This document shows positions 1-7,694 of a stretch of DNA of 59,110 nucleotides, one piece after another. The stretch is taken from positions 1 through 59,110 of IMG/VR virus record IMGVR_UViG_3300033551_000005; one strand, 5' to 3'. The translations under genes were made by a program, and so were the position numbers. Source of the stretch: a virus. Below the pieces are notes generated by a model. The model did no database searches. It was not told where the DNA came from and was given only the letters and a program-made list of their open reading frames with translations. Within the stretch, counting starts at the first letter, position 1, and the number at the start of each line of letters is the position of its first letter.

Positions 1-1582
1 CAGCGGGCGGCTCGGGGGTGGGCTCCGGCTCGGGCTCTTCCTCGGCGGCGCGCCCGGCCAGCACCTCGCGCACCTGGCGCAGCAGTTCCGGCATGCCCGG
101 GTTGGCCGCGAGCGCCGGAGCGGCGTTGACCATGCCGATCACCATCGCCACGTCGGGCTGCACGGCGCCGTCCTTCGGGGCGTCGCTGTCGGTGAAGCCG
201 GTCGCGGTGCGCAGCGCCTCGTCCGTGATGACGCCGACCTCGTGCGCCTTGAACGCGTCGTCCGTGCTGTTCGGGCGGACGATCAGGTGGTCCACCTTGT
301 AGTAGACGACGTAGTCCTTCACGTTGTCCGCGTTCATCCCGCGCGCCTCAAGCACGGGCCACAGGAACTGCGTCGTGGCGGCGTCGCAGAACCGCGCGAG
401 CGGCGGCTCTACGTGCGTCGTGATCGTGTCCTCCTTCACGAGCCACGCGCCCCAGTGGTTCATCGAGCCGAGGCCGAGCAGCACCTCGGGCGGCGCGTCC
501 TGCCCGAGCGCGAGGCGGCGGATCGCCTCGTCGCGCAGTTCCCGCGTCTCCTCGTCGAACGGCGTCGAGAACGTCTGGAAGTGGACATAGTCGGCGGCCG
601 ACCGGCCGGTCCCGTCGTCGGGGATCGGCACGGTCAGCGGCACGACGGCGGCGGCCGACGCGCGGTCCCGGATCGGGGTGAGCATGGCGTCCATGAACGC
701 CGTGTCGAAGTCGACGTCCTCCGCGTCCTCGCCCTCGCCCGCGATGTTCGCCTTGGCCGACTGCATGAGGAACAGCACACCCGCGCCCGCGAGACGCGAG
801 TCCGTCTGGGCCGAGATGTGCATGGTCAGGCCGACGAGTTCGCGCAGCACGGGCAGGCTGGCCTTCGTCGGGCTGGTCGCCTCCTTGCGGCGGCGCGGGT
901 GCGAGTGCCACACCCGGATGAGGTAGATGTCCGACTGCCGGACGTGGATCTTGTCGTCGCTGTCGGCGGCGTCGGCGTCGGCCCACTCGATCTGCACGGA
1001 CTCGCCGTCGATGATCACCTCGTCGATGGACATGTACCGCCACACGAGGTCGTCCACGTTGACAGTGTCCTCGCCCATGCCGATGGCCTCCGGCGCGAGC
1101 CGGAACATCGGGTCGTTGTCCTCCTCGACCGGCACGTCGAGGAACTGCTGCGGCATGCCGACGAGCCAGCCCTCGCCCGCGATGAAGTCGTTGACGCCGA
1201 ACCGCTGGAGCATCTGCGAGCGCTCCGACTCGGTGCCGAGCAGGTCGAGCACGTCGGCGGGGTCGCCTTCCTCGACGGGCTTCGGCGCGCCCATCTCGTC
1301 CTGATCGCTGACCTTGCCGACGTACAACTTCGCCCGGCCGATCGTGTTGGCGAGCGTGTCCGCGAGGTAGCGCTCCTCGCCCACCAGGTCGTACAGGTCC
1401 CAGGCCTCCGCCTGCCAGCCGCCCTTGGCAGCGCCGAGGTTGACCGTCCGGTCCACCTTGCGGCCCATGATGCGGGTCGCGGACGCGATGAGCGCCCGCC
1501 CGAACTCGCCCAGGCGGCTGGACGTCTTCGGCTTGAGGGTGCCCGTGCTGCGTACGCGAGGCGGGGCGGGGGTCATGGTCAT
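1..1582 (-). CDS. Portal protein (3' end cut by the window edge)
   Basis: The portal forms the dodecameric DNA gate at the capsid vertex. The frame opens at ATG 1582 (MTMTPAPPRVRS), overlapping the stop of the upstream membrane-protein gene by ATGA, and stays open for 527 codons to base 1. The protein has the length and layout of actinophage portals, with stretches such as GRKVDRTVNLGAAKGGWQAE near the start and a Glu/Pro-rich tail (EPEPEPTPEPP). Its place between large terminase and the MuF-like head gene fits. If base 1 is joined to base 59110 the frame adds AAGGPA and stops in a GTGA overlap with the gene at 59097, so only the last few codons are missing. The assignment rests on context and general resemblance rather than a catalytic motif. 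Confidence 0.85.
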   Translation of the reverse strand, partial: MTMTPAPPRVRSTGTLKPKTSSRLGEFGRALIASATRIMGRKVDRTVNLGAAKGGWQAEAWDLYDLVGEERYLADTLANTIGRAKLYVGKVSDQDEMGAPKPVEEGDPADVLDLLGTESERSQMLQRFGVNDFIAGEGWLVGMPQQFLDVPVEEDNDPMFRLAPEAIGMGEDTVNVDDLVWRYMSIDEVIIDGESVQIEWADADAADSDDKIHVRQSDIYLIRVWHSHPRRRKEATSPTKASLPVLRELVGLTMHISAQTDSRLAGAGVLFLMQSAKANIAGEGEDAEDVDFDTAFMDAMLTPIRDRASAAAVVPLTVPIPDDGTGRSAADYVHFQTFSTPFDEETRELRDEAIRRLALGQDAPPEVLLGLGSMNHWGAWLVKEDTITTHVEPPLARFCDAATTQFLWPVLEARGMNADNVKDYVVYYKVDHLIVRPNSTDDAFKAHEVGVITDEALRTATGFTDSDAPKDGAVQPDVAMVIGMVNAAPALAANPGMPELLRQVREVLAGRAAEEEPEPEPTPEPPA

Positions 1583-1950
1583 CGGTCGTCCTCCTGGTCG
1601 TCCTGGTCATCGTAGATGTCCAGGCGGGCAGCCAGGTGGGCGACGACGTAGTTCAGGGCGAGCGCGCCGAACAGAATCCGCCAGGTGACGAGCACCCCGC
1701 CGCCTGCCGCGTCGGCGCCGTACCAGAGAAGCACGGACACGAGGCCGATCCACATACCGAGGCAGAACGGGCAGGTGAACCCGTCGGCCACCCACTGCTT
1801 CCCCTCGCTCAGGCGACCGCGCAGGCGCGTCTCCAGGGGGATGAGCATGCGGCGGCCGAGGTCGTCCGCGATGAAGAGGCGCACGAGGCGCAGGGTGGCG
1901 ACGACGAGGATCGCGCCGTCGAGCAGGGCCATCAGGAGGTTGGGCAGCAT
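1579..1950 (-). CDS. DUF1360-like small membrane protein
   Basis: Predicted 123-residue membrane protein starting MLPNLLMALLDG, with hydrophobic segments near residues 5-20, 55-75 and 85-105 and a CPFCLGMW motif typical of DUF1360 proteins. That family is common in actinobacteriophages next to structural genes; its function is unknown. The stop overlaps the portal ATG. An in-frame ATG at 1965 would add five residues (MYDRH). Neither start has a clear Shine-Dalgarno site. The stretch TGCTATGTACG in between resembles the extended -10 of the repeated phage promoter, which favours transcription starting here and use of the inner ATG, but this is inference. Confidence 0.75.
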   Translation of the reverse strand: MLPNLLMALLDGAILVVATLRLVRLFIADDLGRRMLIPLETRLRGRLSEGKQWVADGFTCPFCLGMWIGLVSVLLWYGADAAGGGVLVTWRILFGALALNYVVAHLAARLDIYDDQDDQEDDR

Positions 1951-1969
1951 GTGACGATCGTACATAGCA

Positions 1970-2002
1970 GAGCGCCCCGCCTCCGCGAGGGAGACGGGGC
2001 GC
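1970..2002 (-). terminator. Hairpin between small-gene run and DUF1360 gene
   Basis: CGCCCCGCCTCC and GGAGACGGGGCG arms flank a short GCGA-type loop, directly after the stop of the small gene ending at 2011. No U-tract follows, which is common for actinobacterial terminators. It would separate the tiny-gene transcript from the portal transcript. Confidence 0.6.
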
Positions 2003-2010
2003 CGTGCCGG

Positions 2011-2214
2011 TCAGCCGAAGGCCGCCCGTCGTACTGCGTCCATGGCCGCTTCCTTGTGGCTACAGAGGGCGATCTTGCTACTGCCCGCCTTCTGCTGGAA
2101 GTCCAGGTACGCCTCCCACGGGCCGCCGGGGCGGGCGGGCGGTACGACGTACCCCACCACCGTGCCCCGCTGCTTCACGTCCACCCACTCGCGGTGGTCG
2201 CTGCGCCCGGTCAC
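2011..2214 (-). CDS. Small protein, tandem paralogue A2
   Basis: A 67-residue protein starting at a GTG that overlaps the stop of the preceding gene (GTGA). Its core, WVDVKQRGTVVGYVVPP then GGPWEAYLDF and a C-terminal AAMDAVRRAA helix, aligns with the neighbouring gene at 2211-2405 (WTDVEVKGHVVGFIVTP, GGKWHAYLDN, AAIEAVKRAA). The pair therefore looks like a tandem duplication. The pattern suggests a small beta-sheet protein with a C-terminal helix. I do not recognise a function. Confidence 0.7.
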   Translation of the reverse strand: MTGRSDHREWVDVKQRGTVVGYVVPPARPGGPWEAYLDFQQKAGSSKIALCSHKEAAMDAVRRAAFG

Positions 2215-2405
2215 CGGGCTGCCCGCTTGACTGCCTCGATTGCTGCGGCCCGGGTGCTCTCGGACGAGACCCGCTTGCTGCCGCTGCTGCCGACGTTGTC
2301 CAGGTAGGCGTGCCACTTACCGCCGACCTTGCTCGGGGTGACGATGAACCCGACGACGTGGCCCTTGACCTCGACGTCGGTCCATCCGTTGCCGCTGCGG
2401 CTCAT
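2211..2405 (-). CDS. Small protein, tandem paralogue A1
   Basis: A 64-residue protein starting MSRSGNGWTDVE at an ATG overlapping the previous stop (ATGA), and overlapping the next gene in turn. It is clearly related to the protein at 2011-2214, sharing the W-x-D-V/x-G-x-V-V-G core, the GGxWxAYLD motif and a C-terminal Ala-rich helix. Function unknown. It is the fourth gene of the run that begins behind the repeated promoter at 3134-3178. Confidence 0.7.
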   Translation of the reverse strand: MSRSGNGWTDVEVKGHVVGFIVTPSKVGGKWHAYLDNVGSSGSKRVSSESTRAAAIEAVKRAAR

Positions 2406-2572
2406 CGCTGCGTCCTCTCCACGAACTTGATGTGCTGCTCGCAGAACGACCGCCACGGGCCGCCCGACATGCCGTTGACGTACCGGCGAGCCCACGTCAG
2501 CCACTCCTGATCGGTGACCTCCCCGCGCTCGCGCTTGAGGCGCCAGTTCTGCCACTCCTGCGCCGGGGTCAC
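2402..2572 (-). CDS. Small Trp- and Arg-rich protein
   Basis: A 56-residue protein from GTG 2572, overlapping both neighbours by four bases. It is rich in aromatic and basic residues (EWQNWRLKRERGEV, EWLTWARRYVNG) and ends KFVERTQR. No domain recognised. Translational coupling with its neighbours supports it being real. Confidence 0.6.
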   Translation of the reverse strand: MTPAQEWQNWRLKRERGEVTDQEWLTWARRYVNGMSGGPWRSFCEQHIKFVERTQR

Positions 2573-2754
2573 TTGCTCACCGGCTTCACCAGGATGCCGC
2601 CGATCTGGACCTCGCGACCGCGCATCAGCGCGTCGCAGGCTCGCAGCCGCTCGTCGACCGTGGTCGAGCGCTTGCCGTGCGCCGCGAGGGCGTCGCCCAG
2701 GGCGCCCCTCCACGACGGGGCCTCGAACACCTGCCCACCTACCTTGACCTTCAC
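2569..2754 (-). CDS. Small protein, tandem paralogue B2
   Basis: A 61-residue protein starting at GTG (VKVKVGGQVFEAP). It shares the plan of the gene immediately upstream (2751-2945): a short N-terminal strand, a W-x-x-A-L-x-x-A-L helix, an Arg/Lys-rich middle and a C-terminal V-x-I-G-G-I-L-V/I-x-P strand. This is a second duplicated pair in the run. Function unknown. Confidence 0.65.
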   Translation of the reverse strand: MKVKVGGQVFEAPSWRGALGDALAAHGKRSTTVDERLRACDALMRGREVQIGGILVKPVSK

Positions 2755-2945
2755 TCGCGTGCTCCCCTCGGTGTGATGAGGATGCCGCCGATGGTGACGG
2801 ACACCCCGCGCCGCAGCGCATTCTTCGCTGTCTCGCGCTCGTACTTGTCGGTCCGCCCGGCCCCGGCCCCGCGCAGTGCGGCGGCCAGGGCCTCCGCCCA
2901 GGTCGTCCCCGTGTAGGTGACGCCCCGGGCGGAGACCTCCTTCAC
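2751..2945 (-). CDS. Small protein, tandem paralogue B1
   Basis: A 64-residue protein from GTG 2945 (VKEVSARGVTYTG) ending VTIGGILITPRGARE. It shares the WAEALAAAL helix and GGIL strand with the gene at 2569-2754. GTGA overlaps join it to both neighbours. No known function. Confidence 0.65.
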   Translation of the reverse strand: MKEVSARGVTYTGTTWAEALAAALRGAGAGRTDKYERETAKNALRRGVSVTIGGILITPRGARE

Positions 2946-3112
2946 GGCCGCCGCTTCGGGTTCGCCGTGTGGCCGTCCCCGGCCGTCTTGGCGGACTGCA
3001 TCGTTGCGATGCGGTTCGCGGTCCACCGGCAGCCCGTGACCGTGCACCAGACGAAGAACGTCTTGGTCACCTTGTCGTAGTCGAACTCGGTGCGGTGGAT
3101 CGGCTCAGCCAT
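2942..3112 (-). CDS. Small hypothetical protein, first gene of the tiny-gene run
   Basis: A 56-residue protein (MAEPIHRTEFDYDK) with CTVTGC and a His near the C-terminus (GDGHTANPKRRP), so metal binding is possible but unproved. An AGGAGG site lies a few bases upstream of the ATG, and the repeated phage promoter lies 22 bases further up. It opens a coupled six-gene cassette ending at 2011. Confidence 0.7.
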   Translation of the reverse strand: MAEPIHRTEFDYDKVTKTFFVWCTVTGCRWTANRIATMQSAKTAGDGHTANPKRRP

Positions 3113-3133
3113 GCTGACCTCCTGGTTTGTCGT

Positions 3134-3178
3134 TGTGCTGACATACGTAACATTAGCATCGGTGCCAGCACGGCACAA
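3134..3178 (-). promoter_or_regulatory. Repeated phage promoter and leader, copy 1
   Basis: Minus-strand copy of the recurring element. It has -35 TTGTGC (3173-3178), a 17-bp spacer, extended -10 TGCTAATGT, and the conserved downstream ACGTATGTCAGCACA. It drives the tiny-gene cassette just after the large terminase stop at 3195. Confidence 0.75.
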
Positions 3179-3194
3179 CCCCAAACGGGAGGAA

Positions 3195-4805
3195 TTACCG
3201 ACCCGGTATCCGGCGCTGCGTGATGCGGGCCGAGCCGGTGCGGGCTCGCTCCGGCTTCCGGGCCGCCGCCGGGTTGCCCAACTTCATCGGCGCCGCCGTG
3301 CGCAGGCGCCCCAGGCAGTGCACGAGCACGTCGACCATGTCGTCGTGCGCGCCGGTGGGGAAGTTGCGCGTCTCGGTGAGCAGGTCCGTCACCCACTCGC
3401 AGCCGGGCTCCGAGGGGTGCGGGAGCAGCACGTTGCCCGCCTCGACGGTGGGCGTCTGCGCGCGAGCGCGGACCTCCTTGCTGTCCTTGGGGTTGACCGG
3501 GATGATGCCGTCGATTTCGTCGCGGAGCACGTCGATGATCGCCGTGCCGTTCGCCTTGTCCTCGATGAGCCGCGTCGTGACGTGCGCCGCCGAGAACGCG
3601 CGCACCTGCGGGAGCGTCGCCGTGAAGGACCACTTGTCCCGCACCTGCGCCGTGAGGATACGCAGCGCGCCCCGGCGCACCCACCGCTGGCCGACGACGT
3701 AGTCGGACGACTTGGTGTCCTTGAACGCCATGTCCCAGCCCTCGACCCAGGTGTCGCCCGCGTGCGGCTGCGCGACGTCGGGCAGGTACAGCACATCGAC
3801 GCCGTTCGCGCGGGCCGGGTCGGTGGTCCAGTAGCGCCACCACCCGACGTCGAAGATCGCGCCCTTCGCGGGCGAGGGGCGCTGCTGGTAGAGCGCCGCC
3901 CACACGTACGAGCCGACGTCGCGCTTGACCCCCTCCCACCGGACCAGGGCCTCCTCCGGCGTCTCGTCCACCAGCGGCGTGAGCAGCGGCTCGCCCGGCG
4001 CGCGGCCGAGCACGTCGTCCTCCTCCGCGAGGGCCGGGAACGAGATGACCTCCCACTCGGTGGGGTCGCCTTCGTGCTCGGCCGACAGCAGCCGCCCGAT
4101 GAAGTCGTCCTCGTGCCACCGCGTGCCGATCGCGATGACGAGCGCGGGCGGCTCCAGGCGGGTGCTCGCGGTGGACAGCCACCAGTCCCACACGGACTGC
4201 CGCAGCAGTTCCGAGTGGGCCGCGCCGAAGTCCTTGATGAGGTCGTCGAGCAGCAGCACCTTGAAGCCACGGCCGGTGATCGAGCCGCCGACGGACCGCG
4301 ACAGGACGCCGCCGCCCTCGGCCGTCTCCCACTCCTGCGCCGCCCCGGCGTCGGGCGCAATGCGGATGCCGAGTTCGGGGTGCTCGGTGACCCACCGGCG
4401 CACGGCCCGGCCCCACGCGGTGGAGAGGCTGGCCTCGTGCGAGACCATGCCGATCTTCCACTCGGGGTGCCGCCGCAGCAGCCACAGCGGCAGGTACTGG
4501 CTCGCGAGCGTGCTCTTCCCGGCACGGGGCGGCATCGAGATGGCGATGCGCCGGTTGCGCCCCGCCTCGACGTCGGCAACGGCCTGCTCCAGCCGCTCGG
4601 CCAGGTACGTCAGGTGCGGGCGCGAGCGGTAGCCCTCGTCCAACTCCTGGGCCTGGTCGAGCGGCGTCCGGGGCAGGTCCACCTGACTCGCGGGCAACGC
4701 CTCCAGCAGCGCACGCGCGGCGGGCTCGGGCAGGCTCTCCAGCAGGTCGTAGACCTGCTCCTCCGTGAGGTCGGCCAGCATCGCCACCAGTTCGTCGTTG
4801 CTCAT
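3195..4805 (-). CDS. terL: Terminase large subunit
   Basis: A 536-residue packaging motor and nuclease that cuts concatemeric phage DNA and pumps it through the portal. It has a Walker A-like SMPPRAGKST (about residues 90-99), a Walker B VLLLDD (about 183-188) and an RNase H-like nuclease half with GWDMAFKDT and a C-terminal GAHDDMVDVLVHCLGRL typical of TerL. The ATG at 4805 gives an N-terminal acidic helical region followed by the ATPase. It lies two bases after the glf stop, so it is probably co-transcribed with the modification genes upstream. Packaging could therefore be coordinated with DNA modification. Confidence 0.95.
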   Translation of the reverse strand: MSNDELVAMLADLTEEQVYDLLESLPEPAARALLEALPASQVDLPRTPLDQAQELDEGYRSRPHLTYLAERLEQAVADVEAGRNRRIAISMPPRAGKSTLASQYLPLWLLRRHPEWKIGMVSHEASLSTAWGRAVRRWVTEHPELGIRIAPDAGAAQEWETAEGGGVLSRSVGGSITGRGFKVLLLDDLIKDFGAAHSELLRQSVWDWWLSTASTRLEPPALVIAIGTRWHEDDFIGRLLSAEHEGDPTEWEVISFPALAEEDDVLGRAPGEPLLTPLVDETPEEALVRWEGVKRDVGSYVWAALYQQRPSPAKGAIFDVGWWRYWTTDPARANGVDVLYLPDVAQPHAGDTWVEGWDMAFKDTKSSDYVVGQRWVRRGALRILTAQVRDKWSFTATLPQVRAFSAAHVTTRLIEDKANGTAIIDVLRDEIDGIIPVNPKDSKEVRARAQTPTVEAGNVLLPHPSEPGCEWVTDLLTETRNFPTGAHDDMVDVLVHCLGRLRTAAPMKLGNPAAARKPERARTGSARITQRRIPGR

Positions 4806-4807
4806 GG

Positions 4808-5938
4808 TCACATCTTGCCGTCCGTGAGCACGAGCGCGGACGCCACGGCCATGTGCATGTCCAGGTACTGGTACGTGCCGAGCCGCCCGCCGAAGTGGAC
4901 GTCCGGCTCGGCCGCCGCCCGCGCCCGGTAGTCGAGCAGCAGCGCCCGGTCGGCCGCCGTGTTCACGGGGTAGTACGGCTCGTCGCCGGGCTCGGCCTCG
5001 CGGCTGTGCTCGGTGGCGATCAGCGTCTCCAGGTCGGACATGCGGCGGCGCGGCGTGAAGTGCCGGAACTCGATGGTGCGCGTGTGCATGGTGGTGGGGT
5101 CGGCCTCGTTCATCACGGCCGTGCCCTGGTAGTCGGCGCCGTCGACCCGCCGGTGGCGGAAGTCGAGCGTGCGCCACCGCAGCCGCCCGGCGTCGTGCCC
5201 GAAGTACGCATCGAGCGGGCCGGTGTAGACCACGGGGATCTGGCCGAGCACGCCGTGCGTGTGCTCGGGCGCGAACCGCACGCCGAGGTTCACCTCGATG
5301 AGCGGGTGGTCGGCCATGTTCGCCGCGAGCGCGCCGTAGCCCGTGTGCGGCATGGCCTGGTAGCGGTCCGAGAAGTACCGGCTGTCGTAGTTGTACCGGA
5401 CCGGCAGCCGCTTGATCACGTCGGCAGGCAGGTCGCGCGGGTTGGTCTGCCACTGCTTCGCCGTGTAGTCGCGGATGAACGCGTCGTACAGCGGGCGGCC
5501 GACCTCGCACAGCGCCCACTCCTCCAGATTGGCTGGATTAGTGATGCCCTCCTCGATGCGCGCGCGGTTCGCCTCGTGCCGGATCAGCGCCCGCGCGGAG
5601 GACGGGCTCAGGTCCTCGCCGTAGAGCGCGTTGATCGTCGCGAGGTTGATCGGCATCGGGTACACGCGGCCCGCCCGCCGGGTGAGCACACGGTGCTCGT
5701 AGCGGTCCCACTGCTCGAACCGCTGCATCCACGCCCAGACCCGCTCGTTGCTCGTGTGGAAGATGTGCGCGCCGTAGTCGTGCACCTCGATGCCCGTCGT
5801 CGGGTCGGTGTGGCTGTAGGCGTTCCCGCCGACGTGGTCGCGGCGCTCCATGACGGTGACCCGCCGCCCGGCCTCAGCCAGACGACGGGCCACCGTGAGG
5901 CCGAACAGCCCGGCCCCGACGACGAGGACGTCGCTCAT
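4808..5938 (-). CDS. glf: UDP-galactopyranose mutase
   Basis: Predicted flavoenzyme of 376 residues that interconverts UDP-galactopyranose and UDP-galactofuranose. The N-terminus has the FAD-binding GxGxxG (VVGAGLFGLTVARRLAEAG) followed by RRDHVGGNAYSH. Later motifs usual for Glf include HIFHTS, YTAKQW, PVRYNYDSRYF and the C-terminal GGRLGTYQYLDMHMAVASAL. The length matches bacterial Glf and no key region looks lost. The ATG overlaps the preceding glycosyltransferase gene. In a phage, a sugar-nucleotide enzyme next to two glycosyltransferases and a TET-like dioxygenase suggests it supplies Galf for a base or virion modification. Lysis-related or host-wall roles remain possible. Confidence 0.92.
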   Translation of the reverse strand: MSDVLVVGAGLFGLTVARRLAEAGRRVTVMERRDHVGGNAYSHTDPTTGIEVHDYGAHIFHTSNERVWAWMQRFEQWDRYEHRVLTRRAGRVYPMPINLATINALYGEDLSPSSARALIRHEANRARIEEGITNPANLEEWALCEVGRPLYDAFIRDYTAKQWQTNPRDLPADVIKRLPVRYNYDSRYFSDRYQAMPHTGYGALAANMADHPLIEVNLGVRFAPEHTHGVLGQIPVVYTGPLDAYFGHDAGRLRWRTLDFRHRRVDGADYQGTAVMNEADPTTMHTRTIEFRHFTPRRRMSDLETLIATEHSREAEPGDEPYYPVNTAADRALLLDYRARAAAEPDVHFGGRLGTYQYLDMHMAVASALVLTDGKM

Positions 5939-6753
5939 GCGGACGCCCCCGGCGGCGGGACGTCGACCGGGTGCCCGCCGGTGCGCGGCTGGCGCACGAG
6001 GTCGACCTCCGGCCACTCGGACTTCTTCTTGGTGTTCCAGCGGAGGTAGTCGGGCCACTGTGCGACGAGCGCCTCCGACGAGCGCAGCACCTCGGCGTAG
6101 TTGCGGCCGTCGGCCTGGCAGCCGCCTGGCGTGTAGAACTCCCCGACGGGCGCCGTGTCGTCGCTGCGCAGGACGCCGCCGTCGTACCACCACGCACGCA
6201 GGGTGAGTTCCTGCTCGTCCTTGTACTTGACCGTCTGGACGTGCACGGGGTGGCCCGGCCGGTTGACGAAGCCGTAGAGGTTGAACATCACCAACTTGAG
6301 CCCCGTGCTGTACGGCCGGTCGTGCCGCATGTAGAACGCGTTCGGCACCGGCGCCGCGCCCCAGACGTGCAGCCCCTCGCGCTCGGTGTCCGCGAACATC
6401 TGCCGGAACCAGGCGTCCAGGTCGGCCACCTGCACAAGCGCGTCCTTCCCCGACGGCGCGACGGCGCGCATGACGCGCTTGATGTCGTCGTCCATCGAGA
6501 CGATGCGCTCGCCCGCCGGGAAGTCGCGGAGGATCTGCTGCCGCTGCGGGCCGATGCCCCGGTGGTTCGTGATGCGCGCGTTCACGCCCATCCCGCCGAG
6601 CAGGTCGATGTACGTGTCGATGAACGGGTCGTGCGCGTGCAGGTAGACCGTGATGGCCTCGCGCGGGACGCCACCCGCAAGCAGGGTGGACAGCGTCTTG
6701 CGGACCAGGCCCTCGGGGCGCTGGTAGGACGGGATGACGACGGAGTAGTTCAC
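5935..6753 (-). CDS. Glycosyltransferase, probably TET-associated (TAGT-like)
   Basis: A 272-residue GT-A-type glycosyltransferase beginning at GTG 6753 (VNYSVVIPSYQRPEG). A nucleotide-sugar binding N-terminal strand is followed by the metal-binding DDD (IVSMDDDI, residues 88-90). The GTG overlaps the stop of the TET-like dioxygenase. Viral TET/JBP enzymes are known to travel with glycosyltransferases that put sugars on 5-hydroxymethylated bases, so this gene is the best candidate for adding the first sugar to phage DNA. The family name is inferred from context and the DDD motif; protein glycosylation is the alternative. Confidence 0.75.
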   Translation of the reverse strand: MNYSVVIPSYQRPEGLVRKTLSTLLAGGVPREAITVYLHAHDPFIDTYIDLLGGMGVNARITNHRGIGPQRQQILRDFPAGERIVSMDDDIKRVMRAVAPSGKDALVQVADLDAWFRQMFADTEREGLHVWGAAPVPNAFYMRHDRPYSTGLKLVMFNLYGFVNRPGHPVHVQTVKYKDEQELTLRAWWYDGGVLRSDDTAPVGEFYTPGGCQADGRNYAEVLRSSEALVAQWPDYLRWNTKKKSEWPEVDLVRQPRTGGHPVDVPPPGASA

Positions 6754-7694
6754 AGGGCGCTCTCATCGTTCACGGGCCGAGGCGTGGGGTTGCCCCAACT
6801 GCCACGGCGGTCGGCACTCTTTGGACGGGTTTCCTTCGTGATGAGCCGGTCCGGGGTGTAGTCCGGATCGGCCATGCGCTCTTCGCGCTCGGTCCGCCGA
6901 CGGCGAGCCGAGGCCGTCTCGACGGCGTACGTGTGGCAGTCCTTGAGGCCGCGCAGCGCGTAGTAGACCACCGAGATTCGGTAGCCGCCCTTCGCCGTGA
7001 CCTTCATCGGCGTGACGCCGTGCACGAGCCCCTTGCCGTAGAACATGACGGCGTAGCCGTCCTGGCACGGGACCACCATGTCGTACTCGGGGATGTGCAG
7101 GTGCCCGCCCCGCACGTTCCGCCGGATGACCGGCATGGCCGACCACGCCTCGAAGTTGTTCCCGTCCCGGTGGTAGGGCAGGGCGCTCTCCGAGTTGATG
7201 ACGCCGCTCGTCCACAGGGACTCGTCCGACAGGCGCCACTCGGGCAGCACCTGCTGGATGGTCTCGCGGTCGGCCAACTCGATCTCCGGGAACGCCTCAC
7301 CGAGGGCGCGGCCCATGGTCTCGCTGTAGGCCACGAGGTGCGCGTGCACGTCGGGCTGCTCGTCGGCGAGCCGGGCCACCATGCACGCCTCCTGGCGCAT
7401 CATCGGCTTGCGCGGCCGGTTGCCGAACGTGCGCGAGGTGTTGCTCACCCCGGACGACCGGGCCTGCCCCGCCATCGGGCCGCCCATCTTCACCTGGAGG
7501 ATGTTCCGGCGGAACGCGGCCCGCTCGGGCATGGCGAGGTTCGCGAGCACGGGGGCGCCCGTCTCCTCGTCGACGAACAGCACGTCGCCTCGGAACGTCG
7601 GCTCCAGGGCCGGGGCCTGCGTGCCGACGAGGGCGCCCGCCTCCTCGTAGGACATGACGCGCTTGATCGGCACGCGAGGGATGTCGTCACGCAT
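6750..7694 (-). CDS. TET/JBP-family 2-oxoglutarate/Fe(II) dioxygenase
   Basis: A 314-residue dioxygenase predicted to hydroxylate the 5-methyl group of a pyrimidine in DNA. The double-stranded beta-helix core shows the iron ligands H175-x-D177 (ALPYHRDGNNFEAW) and H225 (GKGLVHGVTP), and the 2-oxoglutarate-binding arginine R239 in GGYRISVVYYALRG. GGHLHIPEYD lies between them, as in TET/JBP proteins. The N-terminal half has TSRTFGNRPRKPMMR, which resembles conserved TET/JBP segments. The ATG at 7694 overlaps the ParB gene by eight bases. No C5-cytosine methyltransferase is visible in this genome, so the substrate may be thymine, as for JBP, or host-made 5-methylcytosine. Confidence 0.85.
   Translation of the reverse strand: MRDDIPRVPIKRVMSYEEAGALVGTQAPALEPTFRGDVLFVDEETGAPVLANLAMPERAAFRRNILQVKMGGPMAGQARSSGVSNTSRTFGNRPRKPMMRQEACMVARLADEQPDVHAHLVAYSETMGRALGEAFPEIELADRETIQQVLPEWRLSDESLWTSGVINSESALPYHRDGNNFEAWSAMPVIRRNVRGGHLHIPEYDMVVPCQDGYAVMFYGKGLVHGVTPMKVTAKGGYRISVVYYALRGLKDCHTYAVETASARRRRTEREERMADPDYTPDRLITKETRPKSADRRGSWGNPTPRPVNDESAL

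Noticed and set aside
242-1615. Long plus-strand open frame opposite the portal gene, and many similar frames opposite other genes
   Set aside because: These are antisense shadows caused by GC-rich third positions: Arg/Ala/Val-rich, no ribosome sites, no domains, and fully covered by convincing minus-strand genes.
1950-1965. ATG 1965 (MYDRH) as start of the DUF1360-like protein
   Set aside because: No ribosome site and overlap with a promoter-like box made the inner ATG more likely, but both remain possible.
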